DNA of 64,000 nt from assembly GCF_041153465.1 (NCBI RefSeq), contig NZ_CP154858.1:2790001-2854000 (forward strand), written 5' to 3'. This DNA comes from Thermohahella caldifontis (lineage in GTDB: Bacteria > Pseudomonadota > Gammaproteobacteria > Pseudomonadales > Oleiphilaceae). The translations under genes and the position numbers were made by a program. A model generated the notes under the pieces. It was not told the origin of the DNA. It saw nothing but the letters and a program-made list of their open reading frames with translations, and did not search any database. Shown here piece after piece: positions 26,577 to 36,335 of this stretch (position 1 is the stretch's first letter; every line of letters begins with the position of its first letter).

Positions 26577-27260
26577 ATGCGCATACTGGTGGTGGAAGAC
26601 GAACCCAACCTGCGCAGCCAGCTGGCTGACATGCTGGAAGCCGAAAGCTACGCCGTGGACACCTCCGAAGACGGCGTGGATGCGGAGTTCCAGGGCAACG
26701 AGATCGACTACGATGCGGCGGTCGTGGACTTGGGCCTGCCCGGCAAGAGCGGCCTGGAGGTGATCCGCAGCTGGCGCGGCAACGGGCGCCGTTTTCCCGT
26801 GCTCATCCTGACCGCCCGCGGACACTGGCAGGACAAGGTGGAAGGACTGGAAGCGGGGGCGGACGACTATCTGGTCAAGCCTTTCCAGCCCGAAGAGCTG
26901 CTGGCCCGCATGCGGGCACTGATCCGCCGTGCCAGCGGACTGGCCAGCCGCCGCCTGCGTGCCGGACCGGTGGAGATGGATCTGAGCGCACGGGAACTGC
27001 GCCTCAACGGCGAGCGCGTGGAGCTGACCAACTATGAATTCCGCACCCTGGAATACCTCATGCTGCATGCCGGCGAAGCGGTCTCCCGCACGGCCCTGAG
27101 CGAGCATATCTATGCCGAGGACCAGGAGCGCGACAGCAACACCCTGGAAGTCTTTGTCGGCCGCCTGCGCAAGAAACTGGATCCGGGCAACGCGCTGGGC
27201 CTGATCGAAACCCAGCGGGGGTTCGGCTATCGCTTCACCCTGCCGGTTGAATCGGTGTAA
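26577..27260 (+). CDS. OmpR/PhoP-family response regulator
   Basis: A 227-residue two-domain regulator. Receiver: acidic pair in VVEDE, phospho-acceptor Asp51 in AAVVDLGLPG, Thr in LTARG and Lys in YLVKPF. C-terminal winged helix: LTNYEFRTLEYLMLHAGEAV, RDSNTLEVFVGRLRKKL and the wing IETQRGFGYRF. The close match to PhoP-type proteins and the PhoQ-like partner suggest control of envelope genes in response to cations or peptides; this is inference. Stop and next start share one base (TAATG). Confidence 0.93.
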   Translation: MRILVVEDEPNLRSQLADMLEAESYAVDTSEDGVDAEFQGNEIDYDAAVVDLGLPGKSGLEVIRSWRGNGRRFPVLILTARGHWQDKVEGLEAGADDYLVKPFQPEELLARMRALIRRASGLASRRLRAGPVEMDLSARELRLNGERVELTNYEFRTLEYLMLHAGEAVSRTALSEHIYAEDQERDSNTLEVFVGRLRKKLDPGNALGLIETQRGFGYRFTLPVESV

Positions 27261-28600
27261 TGGCGCGGGTCAGCCTGCGCAAACGCCTTCGGCTGGTCTT
27301 CATCACGCTTGCCAGCAGTCTGGCCATTCTGGCTTTCGCCCTGGTGCAGGGTTACCGCTCGGCACTGGCCCAGAGCTGGCAGACGCAGGCCGATGGTCAC
27401 CTGCTCAGCCTGCTGGCCGAACTGGAATGGACGGGGCAGGGCTTCACCCTGAAAGACCCGGTACTGGACGCCCGCATGGTTCAGCCCGGATCCGGGCTCA
27501 TGGCGGCCATGCGCGAGAACGGCCGCATCTTCTGGCGCAGCGAATCGACACTGGGTGAACCCTTGCCGGAAACCGTATCCTTCGACGCCCCGCCCGGAGA
27601 GGTGCGTCGCAGCGTCGAATCCCTCGGTGATCAGCTCTACTGGGTCACCCGCATGCTGGTGCAATGGCAGGATGACAGCGGCGCCCTGCACCCCCTCCTG
27701 ATTGAAGTCTGGCTCAGCCAGGCCACCTATGAAGCCCAGTTGCGCAGCTTCTACCGGGATCTGGCCGCGGGTGTCGGCAGTGTGCTGATCCTGCTCCTGG
27801 GAATCGCCCGGGTACTGAGCCGGTTTGCCTTTCAGCCCATGTCGCGCCTCATCAACGAGGATCTGGAACGGGTGAAATCCGGCGTCACGAGCCGTCTGGA
27901 AGGCGAGTATCCGGAAGAAGTGGAACGACTGGTGGAAGCCTTCAATCAGGTCCTGGACCAGGAACAGCGCCGTCAGCAGCAGATGCGCCACAAGCTGGAC
28001 GACTTCGCCCACTCCCTGAAAACCCCCCTGGCCGTCCTGCGTGGCGAGCTGGCCCGCCCCGAGCCCGACCGGGCCGTAATGCAGCAATCCCTGCAGCGGC
28101 TGGATGAATCCGTCCAGTACTACCTGCAGCGGGCTTCCGCCTCCGTGCAGCCAGCCTTCGGTGTGCGCACGCCGGTGGCCACCACCGTTGCCCGGCTGAC
28201 CGGTGTGCTTGAAAAGGTCTATCGGGATCCCCCGGTCCGCTTCGAATGCGACATTGCACCCGAACTCACCGTCGCCGTGGCCGAGGGTGACCTGATGGAA
28301 ATGCTCGGCAACCTGCTGGACAATGCCTGCAAGTACGGCCGTGGCAGGGTGGTCGTTCGTGCAGACAAGACCGCTGACGGGCGCCTTGGCATCACCATTG
28401 AGGACAACGGCCCGGGCATCCCCGAGCGCGCACGGGGCAAGGTGCTCCGGCGCGGTCAGCGACTGGACGAATCGGCACCGGGACAGGGTATCGGCCTGGC
28501 GGTGGTGTCAGAGCTCGTGCACAGCTACCACGGCACCATCGAGGTGGGCCAGTCGGAAACGCTGGGCGGGGCGAGGATGAGGGTGGTGTTGCCGGGGTGA
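27260..28600 (+). CDS. PhoQ-like membrane sensor histidine kinase
   Basis: A 446-residue kinase. Helices at about residues 12-30 and 170-187 frame a periplasmic domain of about 140 residues that is PhoQ-like in size. The HAMP linker is followed by the H-box DDFAHSLKTPLAVL (His251), N-box GNLLDNACKYG, and G-boxes DNGPGIPE and GQGIGLAVV. The gene overlaps the regulator stop by one base. Ligand unknown; the periplasmic domain lacks an obvious acidic cluster for Mg2+ in my reading, so a strict PhoQ function should not be assumed. Confidence 0.9.
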   Translation: MARVSLRKRLRLVFITLASSLAILAFALVQGYRSALAQSWQTQADGHLLSLLAELEWTGQGFTLKDPVLDARMVQPGSGLMAAMRENGRIFWRSESTLGEPLPETVSFDAPPGEVRRSVESLGDQLYWVTRMLVQWQDDSGALHPLLIEVWLSQATYEAQLRSFYRDLAAGVGSVLILLLGIARVLSRFAFQPMSRLINEDLERVKSGVTSRLEGEYPEEVERLVEAFNQVLDQEQRRQQQMRHKLDDFAHSLKTPLAVLRGELARPEPDRAVMQQSLQRLDESVQYYLQRASASVQPAFGVRTPVATTVARLTGVLEKVYRDPPVRFECDIAPELTVAVAEGDLMEMLGNLLDNACKYGRGRVVVRADKTADGRLGITIEDNGPGIPERARGKVLRRGQRLDESAPGQGIGLAVVSELVHSYHGTIEVGQSETLGGARMRVVLPG

Positions 28601-28778
28601 GGGAAAAGGCGCGTCTGTTTTTGAATTTTTGAGTGTTCTGGTCTAACTTGAAGTCTGTTACATCAGTTTGTAGGCCGTAACAGAATCCGTGAGATTAATA
28701 TGCCAGGGACGAGCATGACGCCTGCTTTTCGAAACTCATCCGTGCACATTTCCGGCTCACCCAGCCCGGGGTATATTC

Positions 28779-31430
28779 ATGGTTGAAGTGCCCGCCTATT
28801 TCAAATACTGGGGGAAGTGTTCAAAAGACGAAAGTCGCCAGTTCCATCTTCTGGCATTTCATAGTCTGGATGTGGCCGCAGTAGGTTGGCTGCTGCTTGA
28901 TCCTGCGAAACCGTTATGCAGGAGACTGGCATCTCAGCTGGGCGTGGAGCCGGAATGGCTCCGCCACTGGTTTGCATTTCTCCTGATGTTCCATGATCTG
29001 GGTAAGTTCGCGAGAGGCTTCCAGAATCTTGTGCCGGAGAAAACAGGTAGTCTGGTGCCGGCAGATCAGAGATTTTGTTACGACATCCGGCATGACAGTC
29101 TTGGTTTGCTCTTATGGCGGAAAAAGCTGTCAAAAAATCTGGGGAGCAGAATACCTGATTTATGGTTGGAGGTCGTGACGGGGCATCATGGCGAGCCACC
29201 CCTGCGTGAACGCCGGGGTTTTGATGCCCATTTCCACCCCGAAGACGTTGACGCAGCCGAAGCCTACGTTAAGGAACTGCTCGACTGGTGGCGGCCAGAC
29301 CTGGCGCCTTTGGAGGGTGTTGATGAAAAAGTGCTCAGGCGTGTGTCATGGCAGTTGGCCGGACTGTCAGTACTTAGCGACTGGCTGGGCTCGAATCAGG
29401 ATATTTTTACTTATCGGTCAGATGTGATGCTGCTGCCTGAATACTGGAGAGAAGTCGCATGCCCCACCGCACCGCGGGCGATCAATCTTTCACGGTGGGG
29501 CACTGTCCGGGTATCTGAGTACCAAGGCATTACTCAGCAATTCCCTTTTATAGAAACACCCACACCGCTTCAACGCATGGCGCATGAAATCCCGATAGGG
29601 GAGGGGGCACAGCTTTTCATACTCGAAGATGTGACCGGGGCCGGCAAGACTGAAGCTTCCATGGTACTGGTACACCGCTTGATGGCGGCGGGGCTCGGGA
29701 AGGGCCTGTACGTAGGGCTGCCAACCATGGCAACTGCGAATGCCATGTACGATCGACTGAGGCAAAGCTATCGGGCACTGTACACTCCTGACCAAACACC
29801 CTCCCTGATTCTGGCACATGGTGCGGCCATGCTGGACGACCGGTTTACCGAGTCCGTCATCATGAATCCGGTGAGACCGGAAGCCGATTACAAGGAGCAC
29901 GAACAGAGTGCGGGGGCATGGTGCAGCTACTGGCTGGCAGATAACCGGAAAAAAGCGCTGCTTGCTGATGTAGGGGTTGGTACCGTTGACCAGGCGTTAC
30001 TCGGAGTGTTGCCGGCAAGGCACCAGTCACTTCGGCTTTTGGGGCTCAGCGATAAAGTATTGCTGGTGGATGAAGTCCATTCTTATGACCCCTATATGCG
30101 ACGGCTTCTGGCCAGTCTGCTCGAGGCCCATGCGCGTCAGGGTGGGAGTGCCATATTGCTGTCCGCGACTCTGCCTCAGCAATTCAGATCAGAGCTGCTG
30201 GCAGGTTTTTGCAAGGGACTGGGCCGCGAGACACCAGAAATCCAACATACAGGATACCCGTTATTAACTCACATGGGTAAAGGCGGCTTACGTGAAGTTG
30301 AACTTGAAACCCGGCCAGAATTGAAACGCCGTATCCAGGTTCGTCGTCTGGATAGTGAACAATGTGCATTTGAGCTGATCCGTGAATCCGTGAAGGCAGG
30401 CATGGCTGTTTGCTGGGTCAGAAATACCGTGAATGACGCGCTGACAAGTTATCGGCAGTTGATACAGGAAGGCATATGCGGCACTGAACGAACAACGCTG
30501 TTTCATAGTCGGTTTGCGATGGTTGACAGGCAGCGCATTGAAGCAGACGTGATCCGGCGCTTTGGCAAGGCAGCAGGAGCCGCAGAACGACCAGGGCAGG
30601 TGCTGATTGCAACGCAGGTGGTTGAACAAAGCCTTGATCTGGACTTTGACCTGATGATCACGGATCTGGCGCCGATCGATCTGATTGTTCAGCGGGCGGG
30701 CCGACTGCACCGCCACGTAAGGGATGCAAGAGGAAACCCGTCGCCAACGGGACAGGATGAGCGGCCGGAGCCGACCTTGTATGTACTGTCCCCGGATCCG
30801 GCCACAGTTGACAGTCCTGACTGGCTCAAAATCTTGCTCCCCGGTACGCAGGCTGTTTATCAGCATGTAGGCCAGCTCTGGCTTACGGCTCATGTACTAT
30901 TCAGCAAGTCGTACTATCGCATGCCTGATGACGCGAGAAAGTTGATCGAAGGAGTTTATAGTGACTCTGCTCAGACACTGATCCCGGAAGATCTTCTGGA
31001 GTTGGTGTGGAGGGCAGAAGGGACGGATCGCAGCCGGCAAAGCATGGCAGAGTTTAATTGCCTGAGACTGGACATGGGTTACACGCGGAAGGCAGGTTGT
31101 TGGGATGATGAAATCCGGATTCCGACCCGGCTGGAAGAGTCACCCAGTGTTACGGTTGCACTGGCCAGATATGAAAATGATGAATTAGTCCCTTACGCCA
31201 ATGTAAAGCGACACGCTTGGTCGCTTAGCCAGTTAAGCTTGCCAGAAAGACAGTGGAAACAAGTCGCAGGTAGCATACCCGACACGCTGAATCACAAGAT
31301 TGAAAAACTGAAGGCAGAACAGCCCGCCTTGCGCTGGTGCGAAATAATGCCATTGACGACTGAATTGAAGAGCCTCTATAGCAATGCAGGGGGCTGGAAC
31401 CCAGGAGGATGGACACATGAACCTGATTGA
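28779..31430 (+). CDS. cas3: CRISPR-associated helicase/nuclease Cas3 (type I-E)
   Basis: An 883-residue Cas3 that degrades target DNA after Cascade binding. N-terminal HD nuclease: His28 in LAFHSLD, then FHDLGKF (His72, Asp73) and TGHHGEP. Helicase: Walker A EDVTGAGKTEAS (about 284-295), DEVH box LLVDEVHSYDPY, motif III SATLP, and motif VI VQRAGRLHRH. HD and helicase are fused in one chain as usual for I-E. It is the first gene of the operon, 178 bp after the kinase gene, with no promoter that I can call with confidence, and overlaps cas8e by 14 bp. No broken motif seen, so likely active. Confidence 0.96.
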   Translation: MVEVPAYFKYWGKCSKDESRQFHLLAFHSLDVAAVGWLLLDPAKPLCRRLASQLGVEPEWLRHWFAFLLMFHDLGKFARGFQNLVPEKTGSLVPADQRFCYDIRHDSLGLLLWRKKLSKNLGSRIPDLWLEVVTGHHGEPPLRERRGFDAHFHPEDVDAAEAYVKELLDWWRPDLAPLEGVDEKVLRRVSWQLAGLSVLSDWLGSNQDIFTYRSDVMLLPEYWREVACPTAPRAINLSRWGTVRVSEYQGITQQFPFIETPTPLQRMAHEIPIGEGAQLFILEDVTGAGKTEASMVLVHRLMAAGLGKGLYVGLPTMATANAMYDRLRQSYRALYTPDQTPSLILAHGAAMLDDRFTESVIMNPVRPEADYKEHEQSAGAWCSYWLADNRKKALLADVGVGTVDQALLGVLPARHQSLRLLGLSDKVLLVDEVHSYDPYMRRLLASLLEAHARQGGSAILLSATLPQQFRSELLAGFCKGLGRETPEIQHTGYPLLTHMGKGGLREVELETRPELKRRIQVRRLDSEQCAFELIRESVKAGMAVCWVRNTVNDALTSYRQLIQEGICGTERTTLFHSRFAMVDRQRIEADVIRRFGKAAGAAERPGQVLIATQVVEQSLDLDFDLMITDLAPIDLIVQRAGRLHRHVRDARGNPSPTGQDERPEPTLYVLSPDPATVDSPDWLKILLPGTQAVYQHVGQLWLTAHVLFSKSYYRMPDDARKLIEGVYSDSAQTLIPEDLLELVWRAEGTDRSRQSMAEFNCLRLDMGYTRKAGCWDDEIRIPTRLEESPSVTVALARYENDELVPYANVKRHAWSLSQLSLPERQWKQVAGSIPDTLNHKIEKLKAEQPALRWCEIMPLTTELKSLYSNAGGWNPGGWTHEPD

Positions 31431-33000
31431 GGATGCCTGGATACCTGTAATCCGGCAGGATGGGACGCGCTGCACGATTCGACCCGACCAGATCGCTGAG
31501 ACGGATAACCCGGTTATGGAGCTTGCTGCACCCCGGGCTGATTTTCAGGGAGCACTTTACCAGTTTCTGATTGGATTGTTGCAGACAGCGTTTGCCCCGG
31601 AAGATCATGACGATTGGTTGCGGTACTGGGAGGCGCCACCAGCCCCGGCAGATTTACAGGAGCGTTTTCAGGCATTCAGGCCAGCCTTCGGGTTGAATAA
31701 CGATTCAGCTCCCGCATTTATGCAGGACTATGATTTGCCCGAGGGGGAGTGTAAGCCTGTCGAGGCACTTCTGATTGATGCACCGGGAGCAAAGACCCGC
31801 CGGGATAATCTGGCCCACTTTGTGAAAGGGCTGCCTGACGGTGGATTCTGTCCGGGTTGCGCAGCGACGGCGCTTTTCACTTTGCAGATTAACGCCCCTT
31901 CCGGGGGGCAAGGTCATCGTGTGGGATTACGGGGAGGTGGTCCGCTGACGACCTTGGTCATACCGGAAGAGGATGATGTACTTTGGCGAAAGTGCTGGCT
32001 GAATGTGCTGGAATCCGAGAGCTTGGATGTGACGGACGCACCCTGTGATAGCTCCGTGTTTCCATGGCTCGGACCCACACGTGTATCGGACAAGGGTGGA
32101 AAACCCACCTTGCCCGGGGATGCGTCACCGCTTCAGATGTACTGGGCGATGCCACGCAGGATTCGTCTGGAATTCATGACTGCTGAAGACGCTGAGTGTG
32201 CTGTTTGCGGTAAGGCCTCCAGTCAGATTGTCAGTCGTTTCCGAACTAAAAACTTTGGCATCAACTACGAAGGCCCCTGGGTCCACCCACTCACGCCCTA
32301 CCGGTTCGATCCCGACCACAAGAATCCCCCGCTAAGCCTGAAAGGGCAGCCCGGTGGTATTGGCTATCGTCAGTGGCTTGGGCTCACGCTGCAGGATACA
32401 TCAACGGGCGATCAGGCTGCACTGGTGGTGCAGAGATTCAATGATGAAAGAGCTGTGGATGTATCCCCTTCCAGTTTGGCCCGGTTATGGTGTTTTGGTT
32501 ATGACATGGACAACATGAAAGCGCGTTGCTGGTATGAATCCCTGATACCCGTAATCAGGGTGCCGGAAGACAAGCGTGAACGGTTTGTTGATCGCGTAGC
32601 GGTTCTGATTGATGCAGCCAGGGATGCTGCTGATCTGCTCAGGAATAGTGTTAAAGCTGCTTGGTTCAAGCGCCCCAAAGAGGTTAAAGGTGATATGTCA
32701 GTCATCCCCTTGTCCTTTTGGGCGCAAACGGAAGCTGATTTTTACCGCTGCCTTGGCATGTTAGCCAATGACCTGGATGTTCCGGGTGTCATGCCGGCTG
32801 AACCGGCAATTTTCTGGTACCGGACGGTTTGCAAGACGGCGGTGAACATCTTTGACCACTGGTCGCTCGAAGGAGATGACGATGAAGTGGACATGAAGCG
32901 GGTCATCAGGTCCCGGAATGAACTGAAAACCAAACTCAGAAGCTCCAAGCATTTGAAAGTGCTCAGAGCATTCACTGCTAAGGACGGAGAGGCTGCATGA
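31417..33000 (+). CDS. cas8e: Cascade large subunit Cas8e (Cse1/CasA)
   Basis: A 527-residue Cse1, the large Cascade subunit that reads the PAM and recruits Cas3. MNLIEDAWIPVI at the N-terminus and the central FCPGCAATALFTLQINAPSG with GHRVGLRGGGPLTTL are Cse1 hallmarks. A second cysteine pair (CAVCGKAS) lies near residue 260, which with CPGC could form a zinc site. The start at 31417 has AGGAGG 8 bases upstream; an in-frame start at 31384 lies inside cas3. Overlaps cse2 by 4 bp. Confidence 0.95.
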   Translation: MNLIEDAWIPVIRQDGTRCTIRPDQIAETDNPVMELAAPRADFQGALYQFLIGLLQTAFAPEDHDDWLRYWEAPPAPADLQERFQAFRPAFGLNNDSAPAFMQDYDLPEGECKPVEALLIDAPGAKTRRDNLAHFVKGLPDGGFCPGCAATALFTLQINAPSGGQGHRVGLRGGGPLTTLVIPEEDDVLWRKCWLNVLESESLDVTDAPCDSSVFPWLGPTRVSDKGGKPTLPGDASPLQMYWAMPRRIRLEFMTAEDAECAVCGKASSQIVSRFRTKNFGINYEGPWVHPLTPYRFDPDHKNPPLSLKGQPGGIGYRQWLGLTLQDTSTGDQAALVVQRFNDERAVDVSPSSLARLWCFGYDMDNMKARCWYESLIPVIRVPEDKRERFVDRVAVLIDAARDAADLLRNSVKAAWFKRPKEVKGDMSVIPLSFWAQTEADFYRCLGMLANDLDVPGVMPAEPAIFWYRTVCKTAVNIFDHWSLEGDDDEVDMKRVIRSRNELKTKLRSSKHLKVLRAFTAKDGEAA

Positions 33001-33530
33001 CAGACTTATACCAACTCAAGAGCCCCGAGGACCGTGAAGCCCTGATGAATTGGTGGAAGGGGCTGGGCGAAAACAGGGGAGCAAGGGCAATCCTTCGCAG
33101 AGCGTCAAAACCTGATGATGTACTGCTGACGTCTGCCTTTTCTGATTTTCTTAAACAAATGCCCGATAGTTGGCACAATCCCGGGAGGCTGCTTGATTCT
33201 GCCATCGTGGCGGCGGCACTATCGCACGTCAGAGAAAATGACTCTGCGCTCAGCTTTGCTCAGGCACTTGCCAGTCCGCGTGGGGCCGCGACCAAGGCTG
33301 CAATGAGTGAACTGCGGTTTCTGCAACTGCAGAAAAGCAGGGATCCGGACGAGTTTTACCGGCGTATCCACCGCGCAATTGCCCTGTTGGGAGGGCGGGT
33401 AAATGTGCTCTCTATAGCTGACGGCATTCTTCACTGGATGCAGGAGTACCGCAGGATTGTGGACCGGGAGCCAGCCAAACGGTTGGCTGTGCGTTGGGCA
33501 AGCGACTACTACACAACTTTAAAAGACTAA
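32997..33530 (+). CDS. casB: Cascade small subunit Cse2 (CasB)
   Basis: A 177-residue Cse2, the small helical Cascade subunit that stabilises the crRNA-DNA hybrid along the belly of the complex. Typical features: basic residues in GENRGARAILRRASKPDDVL, ALSHVRENDSALSFAQALAS, and LQLQKSRDPDEFYRRIHRAIALL. It overlaps cas8e by ATGA and precedes cas7e by 23 bases. Full length for the family. Confidence 0.94.
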   Translation: MTDLYQLKSPEDREALMNWWKGLGENRGARAILRRASKPDDVLLTSAFSDFLKQMPDSWHNPGRLLDSAIVAAALSHVRENDSALSFAQALASPRGAATKAAMSELRFLQLQKSRDPDEFYRRIHRAIALLGGRVNVLSIADGILHWMQEYRRIVDREPAKRLAVRWASDYYTTLKD

Positions 33531-33553
33531 ATCAACGTTAAGGAGAACATACC

Positions 33554-34630
33554 ATGACACAGTTCATTCAACTTCACATCCTCACTGCCTATCCGCCCGC
33601 CAATCTCAATCGGGATGACCTCGGCCGCCCGAAAACTGCAAAAATGGGTGGAGTGGATCGTTTGCGCGTATCTTCGCAAAGTCTCAAGCGCAACTGGAGA
33701 GTGTCTGATCTTTTTCAGGAGGCCATGGGGCGTCATATCGGAACACGTACCAAACGTTTGGGCACACAGATCTATGAGCGCATGGTTTCCCGGGGGGTGA
33801 ACGAAAAGAAAGCACTGGAATGGGCAAAAGCAATAGCAGGTGAATTCGGCGCGCTCAAAAAAGACAAGAAGAACCCGCTGAATGAACTTGAGATAGAGCA
33901 GCTCGTGCACTTGGCGCCCGAAGAGGTTGAAGCGGTTGACCAGTTAGTCGAAAAACTGATTGATGAAGACCGAGCCCCTGAAAAGGAAGAACTGGACCTG
34001 CTCAGAAGTCAAAGCCGGGCAGTGGATATTGCCTTGTTTGGCAGGATGCTGGCCTCCAAACCTTCTTTCAATGTTGAGGCAGCCTGCCAGGTCGCTCATG
34101 CAATTTCAGTTCACCCGGTAACTATAGAAGACGACTATTTTACAGCGGTCGATGACCTGAATGATCACAGTGAGGATGCAGGCGCTGCACATATCGGTGA
34201 GGCGGGCTTCGCTGCGGGGTTGTTCTACAGTTATGTCTGTATTAACCGGGATCAGCTCATTGAAAACCTTGATGGCGATGTGGTGCTGGCAGACAAGGCC
34301 ATTCGTGCGCTCACTGAGGCTGCGGTGAAAGTTTCTCCCAGCGGCAAGCAAAACAGCTTTGCGTCCAGAGCTTATGCTTCATTTGTACTGGCCGAGAAAG
34401 GTGAGCAACAACCTCGCTCATTGTCTGTGGCATACCTGAAACCCATAGATCAGCGAGTGAGTGATGATTTTGCCAGAGACGCCATTACTGCTCTGAAGAA
34501 GCAGGCTGAAAACTTCGATAAAGTCTACGGACCTTGTGCAGATGACCGGTATGAGTTGAATGTGGTGGATGCAGAAGGCACGCTTCCTGACCTGCTGAAC
34601 TTTGTGGCGCCCGCGGCTAACCAGGCTTAG
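33554..34630 (+). CDS. cas7e: Cascade backbone subunit Cas7e (CasC)
   Basis: A 358-residue Cas7e, present in six copies along the crRNA spacer in type I-E Cascade. The N-terminus FIQLHILTAYPPANLNRDDLG with RLRVSSQSLKRNWR is diagnostic, and GLFYSYVCINRDQLIENL and FASRAYASFVLAEKGEQQ are conserved core segments. AAGGAGA precedes the ATG by 7 bases, a stronger ribosome site than in the neighbouring genes, consistent with the higher copy number. Confidence 0.96.
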   Translation: MTQFIQLHILTAYPPANLNRDDLGRPKTAKMGGVDRLRVSSQSLKRNWRVSDLFQEAMGRHIGTRTKRLGTQIYERMVSRGVNEKKALEWAKAIAGEFGALKKDKKNPLNELEIEQLVHLAPEEVEAVDQLVEKLIDEDRAPEKEELDLLRSQSRAVDIALFGRMLASKPSFNVEAACQVAHAISVHPVTIEDDYFTAVDDLNDHSEDAGAAHIGEAGFAAGLFYSYVCINRDQLIENLDGDVVLADKAIRALTEAAVKVSPSGKQNSFASRAYASFVLAEKGEQQPRSLSVAYLKPIDQRVSDDFARDAITALKKQAENFDKVYGPCADDRYELNVVDAEGTLPDLLNFVAPAANQA

Positions 34631-34644
34631 GCCGGGAGGTGGGT

Positions 34645-35418
34645 ATGGAATACCTGTTATTTCGGTTATATGGGCCAATGGCCAGTTGGGGTGAAATCGC
34701 GGTAGGCGAAATGCGTCACAGTGATATCAAACCATCCAAATCAGCTCTGGTGGGGCTCCTTGGGGCTGCTTTGGGTCTGGGCAGAGATGATGAAGAAAAT
34801 CAATCGATGCTTGCCGCCAGCTATCGGTTTGCTGTCAGAATGCACGCAACAGGCCAGTTGATGCGGGATTATCATACGGCCCAAGCGCCTGACTCTGCGG
34901 GTAAATTCTCCTACAAAACCCGGCGAGATGAGCTGGTGGTGGGGCGGCATCGTCTTGGCACAGTCCTGTCCACACGTGAATATCGAACGGACTCAATGGC
35001 GATTGTTGCACTGGCCGCCGGAACTGCTGCGCCATGGAGCCTCGCAAAATTGAAGGGAGCACTCCTGAAACCGCGGTTCCACTTATATCTGGGCAGAAAG
35101 TCGTGTCCGCTTGCAGCGCCCCTGAATCCTCAGATTGTGCAGGCTGATGGTTTTCTGGAAGCATTTGAGCAATACCAGCCCGGAGATTTGTTGATGGACG
35201 AGCGGCCCTGGTGCAGTGATGAACGGTGGCTGCCACCGGATACTGTTCAGCATTATTACTGGGAGGGCAGTATTGAAGATTTCTCTTCTGATGGTGGCCA
35301 ATTTGATCGTACGCAGGTGCGGGAGCTCAGGCGCCTTGATCAACCCTTGTCCAGGCAGCGCTGGCAGTTTGAGCCGCGCAAAGAATTCCACTGGATGAAA
35401 GCCATGGAGAGCAGATAA
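34645..35418 (+). CDS. cas5e: Cascade subunit Cas5e (CasD)
   Basis: A 257-residue Cas5e that caps the 5' handle of the crRNA. The N-terminus EYLLFRLYGPMASWGEIAVG is the ferredoxin-like RAMP start with the usual GPMASWG turn; RHSDIKPSKSALVGLLGAALG and KTRRDELVVGRHRLGTVLSTREYRTD follow (shown in parts of the same region). GGGAGG precedes the ATG at 34645 by 5 bases; a GTG two codons earlier is inside that ribosome site. Stop and cas6e start share one base. Confidence 0.95.
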   Translation: MEYLLFRLYGPMASWGEIAVGEMRHSDIKPSKSALVGLLGAALGLGRDDEENQSMLAASYRFAVRMHATGQLMRDYHTAQAPDSAGKFSYKTRRDELVVGRHRLGTVLSTREYRTDSMAIVALAAGTAAPWSLAKLKGALLKPRFHLYLGRKSCPLAAPLNPQIVQADGFLEAFEQYQPGDLLMDERPWCSDERWLPPDTVQHYYWEGSIEDFSSDGGQFDRTQVRELRRLDQPLSRQRWQFEPRKEFHWMKAMESR

Positions 35419-36323
35419 TGTATCTTTCACGTATACGGCTGCGTCCTGAAGTCGAGGCAGTGCAGCTGGGACTGCTACTTAAAGACAGAAGTGGATATGG
35501 GCTGCATCGTTTGTTTTGGGGGTTGTTTTCGGATAACAACGCTACGGAATGCAAGCGAAATTTTCTGTTCAGAGAAGAAGTCGCCGCGGAGCAGGATGGA
35601 AGAAACAGCCCACGATCAGCGAGTGGCAGAAAGGGTGATCCTGTTTACTATGTGCTCTCTGCTGCGCCACCACAGGAAAACCCGCTTTTCGACATTCAAA
35701 CCAAGCACTATGCGCCCAGGTTGGCCGAAGGAGATCGACTGGCATTCAAACTTCGCGTAAACGCAGTTGTGTCCCGCCGAACCGGAGAGAATCAATCCGG
35801 TGGCAAGTCCCGGGTAGTACGGCACGATATCGTCATGGATGCCCAACACCAGTGGATTCAGGATCAGTTGGATATACTCGGCTTGCAGGACGATGGCGCC
35901 AAAAAGATACGCATCAGACGCATTCTGGATTATGCCACGGACCAGCTGGTTAGTGAATGGCGCCACTTTGTGGCACAGGGGCCATATGCTGAAAGGCTTG
36001 AGGCCCGGCTTGGCAGACAAGCACTTCTTCAATGGGCGATGAGAACAGCTGAATCCCGGCGTGTTCTCAAGTGGTGGCAGGATAAGGCAGCCAACCACGG
36101 TTTTGAAGTGGGTATGGGTAAGTCAGGCTTGCCAGCACTGGAAGTGAGTGGTTATCGCTGGCATCCCTTGCCGGAGAAGCATCGCACCGCTGGTTTCAGC
36201 TCACTCGATCTTTCAGGAGAAGTGCGGGTCAGGGATGCAGACAAGTTCACTCACATGTTGATGACAGGGATCGGCCCTGCCAAGGCATTTGGATGTGGAT
36301 TGATGCTGGTCAGACGAGTGTGA
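35418..36323 (+). CDS. cas6e: crRNA endoribonuclease Cas6e (CasE)
   Basis: A 301-residue Cas6e that cuts the pre-crRNA in each repeat and stays bound to the 3' hairpin. MYLSRIRLRP begins the first ferredoxin-like fold; the catalytic His is probably His30 in SGYGLHRLFW. The C-terminal glycine-rich loop is GIGPAKAFGCGLMLV. The expected cut, by analogy with other I-E systems, would leave the 8-base handle ATGAACCG. About 100 residues longer than E. coli CasE (199 aa), the difference being in the middle (residues about 45-60 and 85-110), which is worth noting. Confidence 0.94.
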   Translation: MYLSRIRLRPEVEAVQLGLLLKDRSGYGLHRLFWGLFSDNNATECKRNFLFREEVAAEQDGRNSPRSASGRKGDPVYYVLSAAPPQENPLFDIQTKHYAPRLAEGDRLAFKLRVNAVVSRRTGENQSGGKSRVVRHDIVMDAQHQWIQDQLDILGLQDDGAKKIRIRRILDYATDQLVSEWRHFVAQGPYAERLEARLGRQALLQWAMRTAESRRVLKWWQDKAANHGFEVGMGKSGLPALEVSGYRWHPLPEKHRTAGFSSLDLSGEVRVRDADKFTHMLMTGIGPAKAFGCGLMLVRRV

Positions 36324-36335
36324 CCGGGTTGGCTC

